NCBI RefSeq assembly: GCF_001007995.1
Contig: NZ_CP011389.1
Coordinates: 1,240,001 to 1,304,000 of the forward strand
DNA length: 64,000 nt
From: Deinococcus soli (ex Cha et al. 2016)
Lineage (GTDB): Bacteria; Deinococcota; Deinococci; Deinococcales; Deinococcaceae
Direction: 5' to 3'
Part shown: piece by piece, positions 12,229 to 28,875 of the stretch
Layout: every line of letters begins with the position of its first letter
Numbering within the stretch: position 1 is the first letter of the stretch
Notes under the pieces: model-generated
What the model was told of the DNA's origin: nothing
Database searches by the model: none
What the model saw: the letters and a program-made list of their open reading frames with translations, nothing else
Made by a program: the position numbers and the translations under genes

Positions 12229-12848
12229 CAGGCACGCACCTCCCCTTCTGACATCAGCGCCGGGGCGGCCCCGCTCGGCGCGGCAACCCGTTCCTCACGC
12301 GGGGTCCTCACTGGTTCCTCCAGCTCGTCCGGCACGCCGTCCGGCTGCGCGGCCGGACGCTGCACGAGTGCCACCGCGCCCACAATCGCCACCAGCAGCA
12401 GGATGCTCACCGCCTCGAAGGGCAGCAGGAACCGCGTCAGGAGGGTCTCCCCCATCACCAGCGCGGACCCGCCCCGCAGCGCCTCGGCCCCCTCGGCCAG
12501 CGGGCGCGGGTCCTTGTACGTGAAGGCCAGCACCACGAACGCCCCGGCCAGCAGCGTCCCGCCGATCCCGGCGAGTTCGCGCACGTACGGCACCGGGTCG
12601 CGTTCCGTGACTGGCTGGTTGGCGTTCAGGAGCATGATCACGAACAGGAACAGCACCATCACGGCGCCCGCGTACACGATCACCTGCGTTGCGGCCAGGA
12701 ACGACGCGTTCAGCGTGGCGAACAGGCCCGCCACGCACAGCAGCGTCCCCACCAGCCCCAGTGACGCGTGCACCGCGTTCCTCGCGGCAATGGTGATCAC
12801 GCCGCCCACGATGGCCAGTGCGCCCAGCAGGATGAACCCCAGCATCAT
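12228..12848 (-). CDS. nuoJ: NADH-quinone oxidoreductase subunit J
   Basis: A membrane subunit of 206 residues with five helices, among them the conserved [20 protein letters not shown] that forms the pi-bulge helix of complex I. I start at MMLGFILL because GGAGG lies 7 bases upstream; the frame beyond is G-rich repeat. The C-terminal tail (about 40 residues, Pro/Glu-rich) is longer than in many relatives. Confidence 0.93.
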   Translation of the reverse strand: MMLGFILLGALAIVGGVITIAARNAVHASLGLVGTLLCVAGLFATLNASFLAATQVIVYAGAVMVLFLFVIMLLNANQPVTERDPVPYVRELAGIGGTLLAGAFVVLAFTYKDPRPLAEGAEALRGGSALVMGETLLTRFLLPFEAVSILLLVAIVGAVALVQRPAAQPDGVPDELEEPVRTPREERVAAPSGAAPALMSEGEVRA

Positions 12849-12869
12849 GGGCGGCCTCCGGCCACGGGG

Positions 12870-12964
12870 AGTGGGGTGTGGGGAGTGGGCAGTGGGAGGA
12901 ACGCGGGGCGCGGGGCGCGGGGCGCAGGACAACCGTCAACTTTCAACCATCGACCATCGACTCT
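12870..12964. repeat. 7-bp repeat cluster between nuoJ and nuoI
   Basis: Three runs with a 7-base period follow each other: GGGAGTG-type units, then GCGGGGC three times (about 12903-12923), then CAACCGT/CAACTTT/CAACCAT/CGACCAT/CGACTCT (12930-12964), reaching the nuoI stop codon. Related clusters occur in three other nuo gaps. Confidence 0.75.
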
Positions 12965-13503
12965 CACTGGTACGTCACCCCTTCCAGTTCCGCGCGGGGC
13001 TGCCCGCCGTCGAGCTGGAAGCCCAGGCGGACAGGTTTACCCTTCCGCTCGGCCTCGCGGCGCTGCGGGACGCTGCCAGTCACGCCGACGAGCATGTCCT
13101 CCTTGGCATACACGAAGTCGCGGTACCGGTAGTCGGCCATCTCGAACTCGTTGCCCAGCACGACCGCGCCGGTCGGGCAGGCTTCCTCGCACATGCCGCA
13201 GAAGATGCAGCGCAGCATGTTGATCTCGTACACCTTCGCGTAGCGCTCGCCGGGCGACACGGGCGCGGCCGGGTCGTTCTCGGCCGCCTCCACGTAGATG
13301 GCGTAGGCGGGGCAGGCGGCGGCGCACAGCGAGCAGCCGATGCACTTTTCCAGATTCGTGCCGGGGTGGCGGGTCAGGATGTGCCGCCCGCGGAAGCGGG
13401 GTTGCAGCGTGGCGCGCTGTTCGGGGTAACTGACCGTCACGGGTTTCTGGAACAGTTTCCCCAGCGTGACGCCCATGCCCTTGGCAATTTCAAGAACGCC
13501 CAT
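12964..13503 (-). CDS. nuoI: NADH-quinone oxidoreductase subunit I (two 4Fe-4S)
   Basis: A 179-residue ferredoxin-type subunit that passes electrons to the terminal cluster N2. It has two four-cysteine motifs, [12 protein letters not shown] and [12 protein letters not shown], for clusters N6a and N6b. The N-terminal part carries an amphipathic stretch ([18 protein letters not shown]) that lies along the membrane in homologues. It is located between nuoH and nuoJ as in other 14-gene operons. Confidence 0.95.
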   Translation of the reverse strand: MGVLEIAKGMGVTLGKLFQKPVTVSYPEQRATLQPRFRGRHILTRHPGTNLEKCIGCSLCAAACPAYAIYVEAAENDPAAPVSPGERYAKVYEINMLRCIFCGMCEEACPTGAVVLGNEFEMADYRYRDFVYAKEDMLVGVTGSVPQRREAERKGKPVRLGFQLDGGQPRAELEGVTYQ

Positions 13504-13539
13504 GGTTGGCTCCTGTGGAGGGGTGAGGGGAGGCGCGCA

Positions 13540-16868
<3,329 letters not shown>

Positions 16869-16884
16869 TTCCGCACCTCACGGC

Positions 16885-16971
16885 GGATGTTGATGGGTGA
16901 TGGTTGATGGATGATGGAACACCCATCACGCCGCGCCCTCTCCATCAACCATCCTCTATCGACTATCCTCA

Positions 16972-16974
<3 letters not shown>
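16885..16974. repeat. 7-bp repeat cluster between nuoG and nuoF
   Basis: GATGGGT/GATGGTT/GATGGAT units (16885-16917) are followed by complementary CCATCAA/CCATCCT/CTATCGA/CTATCCT units (16942-16974). The two halves can pair into a long imperfect hairpin in the nuo transcript. Confidence 0.75.
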
Positions 16975-18935
<1,961 letters not shown>

Positions 18936-18977
18936 ATTGGCTGCACTCCTTGATTGAGAGGGCGTCGGGCGCCGCGC

Positions 18978-20192
18978 TCAGCGGTCCACGTCGCCCAGCA
19001 CGGGGTCGATGGTGGCGAGGATCGTGATGAGGTCCGCGAACTGCGCGCCGACGCAGGCGTACTCGAGGGCCTGGAGGTTCACGAAGCTGGGCGCGCGGAT
19101 CTTCACGCGGTACGGCATGCTGCCGCCGTCGCTGACGATGTAGTACCCGACCTCGCCGCGCGCACTCTCGACGGGGACGTACACCTCGCCGGTGGGCGGG
19201 TGGAAGCCTTCCGTGACGAGCTTGAAGTGGTGGATGACCGCTTCCATGCTCGTTTCGAGTTCGTGGCGGGGTGGGAGGCTGATCTTGCGGTTGGGGTCCT
19301 TGACCGGGCCGGGTTTGAGGCGCTTGAGGGCCTGGCGGACGATCTTGATGCTCTCGCCGAATTCGAGGAGGCGCATGTTGAACCGCGCCAGACTGTCGCC
19401 GTCGGTGCTGGTGATGACGTTGAAGTCGTAGGTGTCGTAGCCGCAGTAGGGGTTGTCCTTGCGGTGGTCGAGGGGCACGCCGCTGGCGCGCAGGTTGGGT
19501 CCGGTGAGGCCCAGGTCGATGGCGACCTCGGGCGGGATGACGCCGACCCCCTTGGCGCGGTCGAGGAAGATGGGGTTCTGCGCGAACAGGGTGGTGTACT
19601 CGGTGACGCCGCGTTCCATCTGGTCGAGGAACTTCTCCACGCGGGGCGCCCAGTCGTCCGGGATGTCGCGGGACAGGCCGCCCACGCGGAAGTACCCCTG
19701 GTTCATGCGGTAGCCGCACACGGCCTCGAAGAGGTCCTGGAGGGCCTCCTTCTCGCGGAAGGCGTAGAAGAACGGCGTCAGGGCGCCCAGGTCGAGCAGG
19801 CCGGTCCCGACGAACACGAGGTGGCTGTGGATGCGCCCGAGTTCGTGCAGGATGACGCGCACGGTGGTGGCCCGCTCGGGCACGTCCGCCTGCAGCAGTT
19901 TCTCGACGCTGAGGACGTACGCGAGTTCATGTCCGAAGGAGTGCAGGTAGTCGGTGCGGGGCGCGTACGTGACGCCCTGCTGGTACGTGCGGTTCTCGAA
20001 GGTCTTCTCGAAACCGGTGTGCAGGTACCCCATGTGCGGGGTGACCTTCACGACGTACTCGCCGTCCATGTCCACCACGAGTCGCAGCACGCCGTGCGTA
20101 CTGGGGTGCTGCGGGCCGACGTTCAGGCTCATGATCTGCGTGTGCATCTGCCCCTCGGGCAGCGCGCCGGGGCGTTCAGGTGCCGTGGTCAC
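18978..20192 (-). CDS. nuoD: NADH-quinone oxidoreductase subunit D (49 kDa type)
   Basis: A 404-residue subunit lining the quinone site. Conserved elements include [20 protein letters not shown] near the N-terminus and the ENRTYQQG stretch; the C-terminus ends DPVLGDVDR, the family's usual last residues. It stands between nuoC and nuoE. Confidence 0.95.
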   Translation of the reverse strand: MTTAPERPGALPEGQMHTQIMSLNVGPQHPSTHGVLRLVVDMDGEYVVKVTPHMGYLHTGFEKTFENRTYQQGVTYAPRTDYLHSFGHELAYVLSVEKLLQADVPERATTVRVILHELGRIHSHLVFVGTGLLDLGALTPFFYAFREKEALQDLFEAVCGYRMNQGYFRVGGLSRDIPDDWAPRVEKFLDQMERGVTEYTTLFAQNPIFLDRAKGVGVIPPEVAIDLGLTGPNLRASGVPLDHRKDNPYCGYDTYDFNVITSTDGDSLARFNMRLLEFGESIKIVRQALKRLKPGPVKDPNRKISLPPRHELETSMEAVIHHFKLVTEGFHPPTGEVYVPVESARGEVGYYIVSDGGSMPYRVKIRAPSFVNLQALEYACVGAQFADLITILATIDPVLGDVDR

Positions 20193-20204
20193 CGCGCACC
20201 TCCG

Positions 20205-20295
20205 GTAAGGGTGATGGGTGAAGGGTGATGGTTGATGGGGAGCGGCAGGACCTCGCGGGCCTGTTCCATCAACTGGGTTCTTTCGACCATCGACA
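20205..20295. repeat. 7-bp repeat cluster between nuoD and nuoC
   Basis: GGGTGAT/GGGTGAA/GGGTGAT/GGTTGAT units (to about 20238) face CCATCAA and CGACCAT units near 20266-20293. It is the same family as the other three nuo-gap repeats, here more degenerate. Confidence 0.65.
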
Positions 20296-21003
20296 TCACT
20301 TGGGCCCTCCTTCCGGCATGACGGGCGGCAGGCGGTCCTCGCCGCGTCCCCGGCGGAGTTCGCCGCGGTACCCGGTGAGGCCCGCGTCGCGTCCGGTGAG
20401 GCCCGCGCGGAACGCGGCCGGGTCGAGGTGGCGGCCGTCGCGGAACAAGGTGGGCGTCTCGCCCAGCGGGAAGTCCTTGCGCAGCGGGTGCCCTTCCAGG
20501 TCGTCGGGCGTCAGGACCTTGCGCAGGTCCGGGTGGCCGGTGAAGGTGACGCCCAGCAGGTCGTACACCTCGCGCTCCAGGTAGTTCGCGGCGCGCCAGA
20601 TGGGATACAGGCTGGGCAGGGTCTCGCCGTCGTCCAGCCACACGCGCAGGAACAGGCGGCGGTGGTCGCGCGGATGGTAGAGGTTGTGCAGCACCGCGAA
20701 ACGTTTCGGGCGGGCCTCGGTGTACGTGCTGTAGTCGATGCCGACGGTATCCATGAGCATGAACCCGTGGTCTTTCAGGGCCTGCGCGGCGCGGTGCAGG
20801 TCGCCGGGCGTGACCAGGGCGGTGGGTTCGGCGGCGTGGTCCTCGGTCAGGCCCAGCTGGGCGATCAGGCCGGTGACGTCGCGGCTGGGAGCCGCTGGAG
20901 TCACCGGGACCGGGGACGGGACGACCGGCGCGGCGCTGGTACTGGACTGCGCGACGCCCTCGCGGCCCATGGGTTTCGCGTCGGCGGGTTTCAGCGGGTC
21001 CAT
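20296..21003 (-). CDS. nuoC: NADH-quinone oxidoreductase subunit C (30 kDa type)
   Basis: A 235-residue subunit of the hydrophilic arm. The diagnostic block is [20 protein letters not shown] followed by [22 protein letters not shown]. The first 45 residues, Pro/Ala/Ser-rich, extend beyond the usual domain. Its start overlaps nuoB by 13 bases. Confidence 0.95.
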   Translation of the reverse strand: MDPLKPADAKPMGREGVAQSSTSAAPVVPSPVPVTPAAPSRDVTGLIAQLGLTEDHAAEPTALVTPGDLHRAAQALKDHGFMLMDTVGIDYSTYTEARPKRFAVLHNLYHPRDHRRLFLRVWLDDGETLPSLYPIWRAANYLEREVYDLLGVTFTGHPDLRKVLTPDDLEGHPLRKDFPLGETPTLFRDGRHLDPAAFRAGLTGRDAGLTGYRGELRRGRGEDRLPPVMPEGGPK

Positions 21004-21527
21004 GCGTCCACCATCGGCAGCTGCTGGCCCAGCCCGTCGAAGGCCTCGCCGCGCACCTTCTTCTGCAGCTGCATCACGGCGTAGATCAGCGCCTCGGGGC
21101 GCGGGGGGCAGCCGGGCACGAAGATGTCCACCGGCACGACGCTGTCCACGTTCTGCACGATCGCGTAGTTGTTGAACATGCCCCCGCTACTGGCGCAGGC
21201 GCCCATGCTGATCACCCATTTCGGGTCGGGCATCTGGTCGTACACGCGGCGCATGACCGGCGCCATCTTCTTACTCAGGCGGCCCGCGACGATCATCACG
21301 TCCGCCTGCCGGGGAGAGGCGCGGAACACCTCGCTGCCGAAGCGGGCGAGGTCGTTGCGGCCGTCTGTGCTGCTCATCATCTCGATGGCGCAGCACGCCA
21401 GTCCGAACGTGGCGGGCCACAGGCTGTTGCTGCGCCCCCACGCGACCAGTTTCTCCAGGCTGGAGAACAGGATCCCCTCGGACTCCAGTTCCTGCCAGTC
21501 CTTCTCGAACAGTTCCTTCAGCGGCAC
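20991..21527 (-). CDS. nuoB: NADH-quinone oxidoreductase subunit B (cluster N2)
   Basis: A 178-residue subunit holding cluster N2, the last electron carrier before quinone. The unusual adjacent cysteines are seen in LACCAIEMM, and the others in [10 protein letters not shown] and PGCPPRPE. The gap to nuoA holds a 7-bp repeat hairpin. Confidence 0.95.
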   Translation of the reverse strand: MPLKELFEKDWQELESEGILFSSLEKLVAWGRSNSLWPATFGLACCAIEMMSSTDGRNDLARFGSEVFRASPRQADVMIVAGRLSKKMAPVMRRVYDQMPDPKWVISMGACASSGGMFNNYAIVQNVDSVVPVDIFVPGCPPRPEALIYAVMQLQKKVRGEAFDGLGQQLPMVDAWTR

Positions 21528-21549
21528 GGGGGCACCTCCGGTGCGGAGA

Positions 21550-21622
21550 GATGGTTGATAGTCGATAGTTGATGGAAAACATGTGTCTCTCCATCAACCA
21601 TCAACTTTCTCCTATCAACTGC
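21550..21622. repeat. 7-bp repeat hairpin between nuoB and nuoA
   Basis: Units ATGGTTG/ATAGTCG/ATAGTTG/ATGG (21551-21575) are followed after 16 bases by CCATCAA/CCATCAA/CTTTCTC/CTATCAA. The first and last blocks are complementary, so the RNA would fold into a long stem directly before the nuoB ribosome site. Confidence 0.75.
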
Positions 21623-21624
21623 TC

Positions 21625-22020
21625 TCAGGCCCATTCCAACACCTTCTTCTTCAGGATGTAGACGTACCCGACGAGCAGCAGGAGCACGAAGGTGATGGCC
21701 TCGAAGAAGGCGAAGGGGATGAGTTTCTGGTAGGCGACGGCCAGGGGGTAGAAGAAGGCGGTTTCGATGTCGAAGATGATGAACAGCATGGCCACGAGGT
21801 AGAAGTGGACGGGGAAGCGCTGGCCGGTGCCGACGCCGCCGCGTTCGGGGTCGTTCCCGCTCTCGTAGGCCATGAGTTTGGTGCGGCTGGCCTTCTTGGG
21901 GCCGAGGAGGGCGCTGGCGAGGACGGCGACGATGCCGATGCCGAGCGCGACGAGCAGCATGATGACGAAGTTGGCGTATTCGATGGTCGGTCTCCTTTCT
22001 GTGTCTGCGCCGCCCTCCAC
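21625..22020 (-). CDS. nuoA: NADH-quinone oxidoreductase subunit A
   Basis: A small membrane subunit with three helices, first gene of the operon. The conserved block is YESGNDPERGG followed by RFPVHFYLVAMLFIIFDIE. The open frame starts with GTG at 22020 (131 residues), but there is only a weak ribosome site before it. A strong AAAGGAG lies 7 bases before an in-frame ATC at 21984, which would give IEYANFVIML, about the usual family N-terminus. The real start may therefore be the rare codon ATC; coordinates given are for the longer frame. Confidence 0.93.
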   Translation of the reverse strand: MEGGADTERRPTIEYANFVIMLLVALGIGIVAVLASALLGPKKASRTKLMAYESGNDPERGGVGTGQRFPVHFYLVAMLFIIFDIETAFFYPLAVAYQKLIPFAFFEAITFVLLLLVGYVYILKKKVLEWA

Positions 22021-22185
22021 ACCACCTGCTCGTGAAAAACGGCACTAGGATCTGGAAAAAAAGAGAAGTCCTGAAACGAACTGCGCTTCATAAAACTGTT
22101 GGTACGCCCCTGTTTTATCACGGTTCACACGACACGCAGCCACAAACAGCCCACCACCCACCCGTCAGGCACAGGTATGGTCCTC

Positions 22186-22319
22186 ATATGGACTCCGGTT
22201 GAAAGGTTTGCAAAAACTTTCAACCCGAGCGGAGCGAGTAGGAGACAAACGGGTTCCGGGCGTGGAGTTGGCAACCCGGTGTGGTTCCGGGTTGTGAACG
22301 AAACAGACGGAATCCGTAT
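22186..22319 (+). repeat. Dispersed MITE-like repeat, copy 2
   Basis: A 134-bp copy of the element at 6634-6787. Its left end is ATATGGACTCCGGTTG and its right end CAGACGGAATCCGTAT, inverted to each other. Two hairpins are inside: GGTTGAAAG with CTTTCAACC, and CAACCCGG with CCGGGTTG. The element ends 5 bases before the ATG of the gene at 22325 and so may supply or disturb its promoter. Confidence 0.75.
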
Positions 22320-22324
22320 CACAC

Positions 22325-22996
22325 ATGCCCGCACCCCGCCCGACCGCCGAGCAGGCCGCCCTTGCAGAACTCCGCTCACCGACCTGCGCCACCACCACCC
22401 AGTTCTTCGCCGCGCACGTTCTCGAACACACCGACGGCGAACCGCGCGTCCACGGCGTCGTGCTGGACGGTGACGTGCATCAGGTGCACTTCAGGCCGCA
22501 GGGCGAGGACTACTTCCTCGTGGTCATGGTGCGCGCCACACCGGACGGCTGGGACATCCTGGGCGCGCGAGCTTCAGCACGCGCACGGGTGGCGTTGTCC
22601 ATCGTCAGCGAGACCCTACTGGCCGAAGACATCACCCGTGCCACCGGGCTGGACCCCACGGACGCCTGGAGCGTCGGGGACAAATGGACGCGACCCGGAC
22701 GCAAGCCATCACGCCGGACGTTCACCCGCTGGACCCTCTGCCCCGAAGGTGACCACCCCGGCGAGTTCGAGGACAAGCTGACGCGACTGCTGGACCTGAC
22801 GCAGGAGGCCGCGCCGCGCATCCGGGCGCTGGGTGCCACCTGCGACGTCAACGTGACGGTCGGGTACCGCGGTTACGCGAAACAGATGTGGGGCGTGCCG
22901 ATCGAGCGGGACGACCTGAGCCGACTGGCGGCGCTCGACGCGGGCCTGGACATTGACCTGTACGCCGGTGGTCCAGCCCTGGCCGAGGTGCCCTGA
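22325..22996 (+). CDS. DUF4279-like hypothetical protein
   Basis: A 223-residue soluble protein. Its centre and C-terminus follow the DUF4279 pattern: a strand-rich start, EDITRATGLDPTDAWSVGD, WTLCPEGDHPGEFEDKLTRLLDL, and an ending of the form LAALDAGLDIDLYAGG. The function of the family is unknown, though relatives are seen as immunity-type proteins. It starts immediately after a MITE-like repeat with no ribosome site. It converges on the sensor kinase gene. Confidence 0.7.
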   Translation: MPAPRPTAEQAALAELRSPTCATTTQFFAAHVLEHTDGEPRVHGVVLDGDVHQVHFRPQGEDYFLVVMVRATPDGWDILGARASARARVALSIVSETLLAEDITRATGLDPTDAWSVGDKWTRPGRKPSRRTFTRWTLCPEGDHPGEFEDKLTRLLDLTQEAAPRIRALGATCDVNVTVGYRGYAKQMWGVPIERDDLSRLAALDAGLDIDLYAGGPALAEVP

Positions 22997-23019
22997 GCGG
23001 CCGCCTCTCCCCTACCCGT

Positions 23020-24168
23020 TTACACCAGTTCGACGAAGTCGTCGTCCTCGGCGTCCTGCGCCAGCGGCAGCGTGAAGTAGAACGCAGCGCCCTTGCCGCG
23101 TTCGGATTCGACCCAGATCTGCCCGCCGTGTTCCTCGACGGCCAGTTTGCAGAACGCGAGGCCCATGCCGGTGTCGAAGCGGCCGTGCAGGGTCAGGCGG
23201 GACTGTTCGAACGCGGCGAACAGGTTGGGGATGTCCTCGGCGGGGATGCCCTCGCCGTCGTCGCGGACGGTGACCTGCACGGCGTCGGGGGTGCCCTTGA
23301 CCCCCACGGCGATCAGGCCGCCGGTGGTGGTGTGTTTCAGGGCGTTGCTGATCAGGTTCGCCAGGACGCGCCGCAGGATTTCCGGGTCGACGCTGGCGGG
23401 GCTCAGGTCGGGTTCGACCTCGACGCGCACGTGCCGGTCGCGCAGGCCGCTGCCGACGTCCCCACGGGCGAGGTCGACGACCTCGCGGAACATGGGGGTG
23501 AACATCAGTTCGCGCCTCAGGTTCATCTTGCCCGCCTGGATCTTGCGGACGTCGAGCATGTTCACGGTGAGGTGCAGGAGGTGCTGGGTTTCGTCCCGGG
23601 CGACTTTCAGGAGTTCGCGGTTGTCCTCGGGCACGCGGGGGTCTTCCTGCACGATCTCCAGGAGGCCCATGACGGCCGCGATGGGGTTTTTCAGGTCGTG
23701 GACGAGCATGTGCACGAGCTGGTCGCGGACGCGTTCCTCGTGCTCCCAGGTGTCCATGCGGCGCTGCAGGGTGGCGACGCGGCCCAGGGTGTCGCGGAAC
23801 TGCTGCGCGCGGCCCAGCAGGGCGCGGACCTGCAGGGCCAGCGCCTCGGGGGGCGTGGCGTCGCTGATCAGGGCGTCGGCGCCCGCGCCGAGCATCTCGC
23901 CCAGGCCCTGCGAACCGACGGCGAGCCAGTGGGTGCCGCCCAGTTCGGCGCGCTGGCGGAGCATGGGCAGCACCTGGTGCAGGGGCACGCCTGGGGTGTC
24001 GGTGTACAGCAGGGCGACGTCGGGGATGGTGACGTGCGATTCGCGCATCAGGAATTCGGCGTGGGGGGCGTGGACGACGTTCACGCGCGGCAGGTGGGCC
24101 CGCAGCGCGTGCGCGCGGGCTTCCTGGGACGTCACGACAAACACGGTGGGCGGTTCGGGAGTCGTCAT
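23020..24168 (-). CDS. Sensor histidine kinase with N-terminal receiver-like domain
   Basis: A 382-residue protein with no membrane helices. The first 120 residues have the alternating strands and helices of a response-regulator receiver, but the phospho-accepting Asp is not obvious (ALLYTDTPG at that place). A HisKA domain has the H-box MLVHDLKNP (His near residue 157), and the HATPase_c domain shows [17 protein letters not shown] and TGMGLAFCK. It is probably a cytoplasmic kinase that receives a signal through the pseudo-receiver. No cognate regulator gene is adjacent. It is divergent from the helicase gene with an 87-bp gap. Confidence 0.88.
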   Translation of the reverse strand: MTTPEPPTVFVVTSQEARAHALRAHLPRVNVVHAPHAEFLMRESHVTIPDVALLYTDTPGVPLHQVLPMLRQRAELGGTHWLAVGSQGLGEMLGAGADALISDATPPEALALQVRALLGRAQQFRDTLGRVATLQRRMDTWEHEERVRDQLVHMLVHDLKNPIAAVMGLLEIVQEDPRVPEDNRELLKVARDETQHLLHLTVNMLDVRKIQAGKMNLRRELMFTPMFREVVDLARGDVGSGLRDRHVRVEVEPDLSPASVDPEILRRVLANLISNALKHTTTGGLIAVGVKGTPDAVQVTVRDDGEGIPAEDIPNLFAAFEQSRLTLHGRFDTGMGLAFCKLAVEEHGGQIWVESERGKGAAFYFTLPLAQDAEDDDFVELV

Positions 24169-24180
24169 GAACTGCTGTCC

Positions 24181-24249
24181 AGTCTACCCTGCGCGGGCGG
24201 GCGACCGTGACGCGCTTCCCTCTTGCGTGTGTGCGCGCGGCTCTAGACT
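24181..24249. promoter_or_regulatory. Divergent promoter pair (sensor kinase / helicase)
   Basis: TAGACT on the minus strand (24181-24186) ends 12 bases before the kinase ATG. TAGACT on the plus strand (24244-24249) ends 6 bases before the helicase ATG. Identical -10 boxes face outward, and no good -35 is visible for either. Confidence 0.5.
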
Positions 24250-24255
24250 GTGGGG

Positions 24256-26918
<2,663 letters not shown>

Positions 26919-26922
<4 letters not shown>

Positions 26923-26948
26923 CCTGCGGCGCCGAGCACCCCTATACT
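26919..26948 (+). promoter_or_regulatory. Promoter of tRNA-Gln
   Basis: A -35 TTGACC (26919-26924) and a -10 TATACT (26943-26948) are separated by 18 bases. The -35 overlaps the stop codon of the helicase gene. The first base of the tRNA lies 37 bases after the -10. Confidence 0.75.
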
Positions 26949-26984
26949 CGTACCCGCCTGAAACGCATGTTTCGGCAGCAGTAC

Positions 26985-27058
26985 AGGGATATGGTGTAAT
27001 GGCAGCACAACAGATTTTGGATCTGTTTGTCTAGGTTCGAATCCTAGTATCCCTGCCA
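26985..27058 (+). tRNA. tRNA-Gln (TTG anticodon)
   Basis: A 74-base cloverleaf with acceptor AGGGATA/TATCCCT, anticodon stem ACAGA/TCTGT around the loop TTTTGGA (anticodon TTG), T-arm with GGTTCGAATCC, and an encoded CCA end. Confidence 0.95.
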
Positions 27059-27063
27059 GACCC

Positions 27064-27100
27064 AGCGGCCCCCGGAGCGATCCGGCGGGCCGCTTCTGCT
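27064..27100 (+). terminator. Terminator after tRNA-Gln
   Basis: AGCGGCCC (27064-27071) pairs with GGGCCGCT (27087-27094), followed by a short T-rich stretch (TTCTGCT). Confidence 0.65.
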
Positions 27101-27306
27101 ATCTCCCCCACTACGGCAGGCCGGTTTCTGATCGGCCGATCATGAGCCGCGTCACGTTCGAGCTCATGTTGAGTCAGCCTGCCTTCACCGCCCGTCAGGT
27201 GACCTTCCTTACTATTCAGGGCAGGACAGCACCCCCGGCCTCCACGCACTCCCGCACGGCGAGAATCACCGCGCGGCGGAGATCCGGCCCGTCCCCTGGA
27301 GCCCCC

Positions 27307-27894
27307 ATGAAGAAGCCCGCCCTGCTGCTCGCCCTGACCGCTTCCATCCTCGGTGCCGCCACCCCCGCCCTCGCCGCGCCCAAACTGAGCGCGCAGAGCA
27401 TCATCGTGAACCCCGTCCCCACCGACCTGAGCGTGAAGGTCTGGGTGGACCGCGATACCAGCGGCGACCGCACCCCCGTGTACCGCGTCGGCGACCGCAT
27501 CAGCATCAGCACCACCGTGAACGAGGACGCGTACGTGTACCTGTTCAACATCAACCCCGACGGCACCACCGACCAGATCCTCCCCAACCGCCTGAGCAGC
27601 AGCGCCTACGTCCGCGCCGGGCAGACCCGCACCTTCCCGGCCCAGGGGGACAACTTCGTGTTCAACATCAGCGGCCCGCGCGGCATCAACAAGGTCCTCG
27701 TGATCGCCAGCCGCACCCCGCTGAACCTCGACCAGCTCAGCAGCTACCGCCAGGGCGAGACCTTCGCCACCGTGCAGCCCAGGACCCAGGCGGGCCTCGC
27801 GCAGGCGCTGAGCATCGTCGTGAACCCCGTCGAGCAGCCCGTCCCGCAGCAGAACTGGACCAGCGACACCGTCCGCTACAGCGTCGGCCGCTAA
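27307..27894 (+). CDS. Exported DUF4384-domain protein
   Basis: A 195-residue protein with a clear signal peptide (MKKPALLLALTASILGAATP, cleavage near ALAAP). The mature part is a DUF4384 domain: KVWVDRDT, YRVGDRISISTTVNEDAYVY, LFNINPDGTTDQILPN and FPAQGDNFVFNISGPRGINK. Such domains are found in surface proteins of Deinococcus; the role is unknown. I start at 27307, since the upstream frame has no signal-peptide sense. Its TAA stop codon is also the 3-bp target of an IS insertion, and its likely terminator now lies beyond that IS. Confidence 0.85.
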   Translation: MKKPALLLALTASILGAATPALAAPKLSAQSIIVNPVPTDLSVKVWVDRDTSGDRTPVYRVGDRISISTTVNEDAYVYLFNINPDGTTDQILPNRLSSSAYVRAGQTRTFPAQGDNFVFNISGPRGINKVLVIASRTPLNLDQLSSYRQGETFATVQPRTQAGLAQALSIVVNPVEQPVPQQNWTSDTVRYSVGR

Positions 27895-27926
27895 GAGCGT
27901 GTTTTAAAAGTGCCTGAATGACAGCG

Positions 27927-27951
27927 CAGCGGGCCAGGTTCTGGCCCGCTG
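27927..27951 (+). other. Hairpin before the transposase start
   Basis: A perfect 11-bp stem (CAGCGGGCCAG with CTGGCCCGCTG, loop GTT) ends one base before the transposase ATG. In an IS this would fold in any transcript entering from outside and hide the start, keeping transposase low. Confidence 0.6.
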
Positions 27952-28746
27952 ATGTTGATGAGACGACAACGGTATACCAGCGACCTGACCCGCCAGCAGT
28001 TTAAACGCCTCGAACCGTTGTTGCCGACTGGCAAGGCCGGGGGCCGACCCCGCACGGTGGATCTGTATGAGGTGATGTGCGCGATCATGTATGTACTCCA
28101 AAACGGCTGCGCCTGGCGCAATCTGCCTCATGATTTCCCAGCCTGGGAGACCGTCTACGGCTACTTCCGACGGTTTCAGTACGACGGCACGTGGGAAGCG
28201 GTGAACCGCTTCCTGGTCAGACGTACACGGCGCAAGGCCAAACGCGATCCGGAGCCGAGTGCGGGCAGTATCGACTCCCAGACCGTGCGCTGTGCGCCAC
28301 AGGCGGGGATACGCGGTGTGGACGCGGGCAAGAAGACCAATGGGCGCAAGCGGCATCTGGTCGTGGACGCCCTTGGACTGCTGCTGGTGGTCTATGTGAC
28401 GGGGGGTGGCGTGCAGGATCGGGTCGCAGCCCCGATCCTGCTGGGCATCCTCGCCAAACGCCATCCGCGCCTGAAGCACATCTGGGCGGATGGCGGTTAC
28501 TTAGGTGAAGTGGTGACGTGGGCCGAGAAGGTCCTGGGCTGGGTGGTGGAGATCGTTCACGGCATCAGCGGACAACGAGGCTTCGTTGTCCGCCCACGGC
28601 GCTGGGTCGTTGAGCGTAGCTTGGCTTGGCTGACCCGCTGTCGTCGCCTGACCCGAGATTTCGAAGGGCGGCCAGAGACCACCGAAGCGTGGTGCTATCT
28701 CGCCAGCATTCGACTCATGTTGCGCCGTCTTGACCCCGCTGCCTAA
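27952..28746 (+). CDS. IS5-family transposase
   Basis: A 264-residue DDE transposase, full length for the IS1031 group. The N-terminal part has the DUF4096-like block RPRTVDLYEVMCAIMYVLQ and GCAWRNLPHDFP. Catalytic residues are D near 107 (GSIDSQTV), D near 179 (WADGGY) and E near 220 (VVERSLAWL). The start is ATG 27952, or ATG 27958 two codons in. Confidence 0.92.
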   Translation: MLMRRQRYTSDLTRQQFKRLEPLLPTGKAGGRPRTVDLYEVMCAIMYVLQNGCAWRNLPHDFPAWETVYGYFRRFQYDGTWEAVNRFLVRRTRRKAKRDPEPSAGSIDSQTVRCAPQAGIRGVDAGKKTNGRKRHLVVDALGLLLVVYVTGGGVQDRVAAPILLGILAKRHPRLKHIWADGGYLGEVVTWAEKVLGWVVEIVHGISGQRGFVVRPRRWVVERSLAWLTRCRRLTRDFEGRPETTEAWCYLASIRLMLRRLDPAA

Positions 28747-28787
28747 AGCTTTTAAAACACGCTTTAAGAGCAGACAGCACCCGGCAG

Positions 28788-28820
28788 CGCGTCCCCCAGT
28801 TCACGCGGGGGGCGCGGTTT
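28788..28820 (+). terminator. Terminator displaced by the IS
   Basis: CGCGTCCCCC pairs with GGGGGGCGCG across a 9-base loop, then GTTTCG. Without the IS it would lie about 20 bases after the DUF4384 stop codon, so it is most likely that gene's terminator. Confidence 0.6.
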
Positions 28821-28861
28821 CGTCGGTCCCGTTTCCGTCCGTGCAGGCGCGAAGGCGCTGG

Positions 28862-28867
28862 TACACT
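28862..28867 (+). promoter_or_regulatory. -10 box (TACACT) of the DUF4357 gene
   Basis: TACACT lies 8 bases before the ATG at 28876, the same box and spacing as at 3076. Confidence 0.5.
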
Positions 28868-28875
28868 CGGCGCAC

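Larger units (their letters stand above)
27895..28764 (+). mobile_element. IS5-family insertion sequence (IS1031-type), 870 bp
   Basis: The ends are 16-bp inverted repeats differing only in the first base (GAGCGTGTTTTAAAAG against AAGCGTGTTTTAAAAG). A 3-bp duplication TAA flanks it (27892-27894 and 28765-28767), fitting the TNA target of the IS1031 group. One transposase gene fills it. The copy looks intact and recent. Confidence 0.9.

Noticed and set aside
12930..12964. A CRISPR-like array in the nuo operon
   Set aside because: The repeats are 7 bases without spacers and are degenerate; no cas genes are near.
22021..22185. A radiation/desiccation response motif or clear promoter before nuoA
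   Set aside because: No match to the palindromic 17-bp motif of the Deinococcus DNA-damage regulon, and no convincing -35/-10 pair could be singled out.
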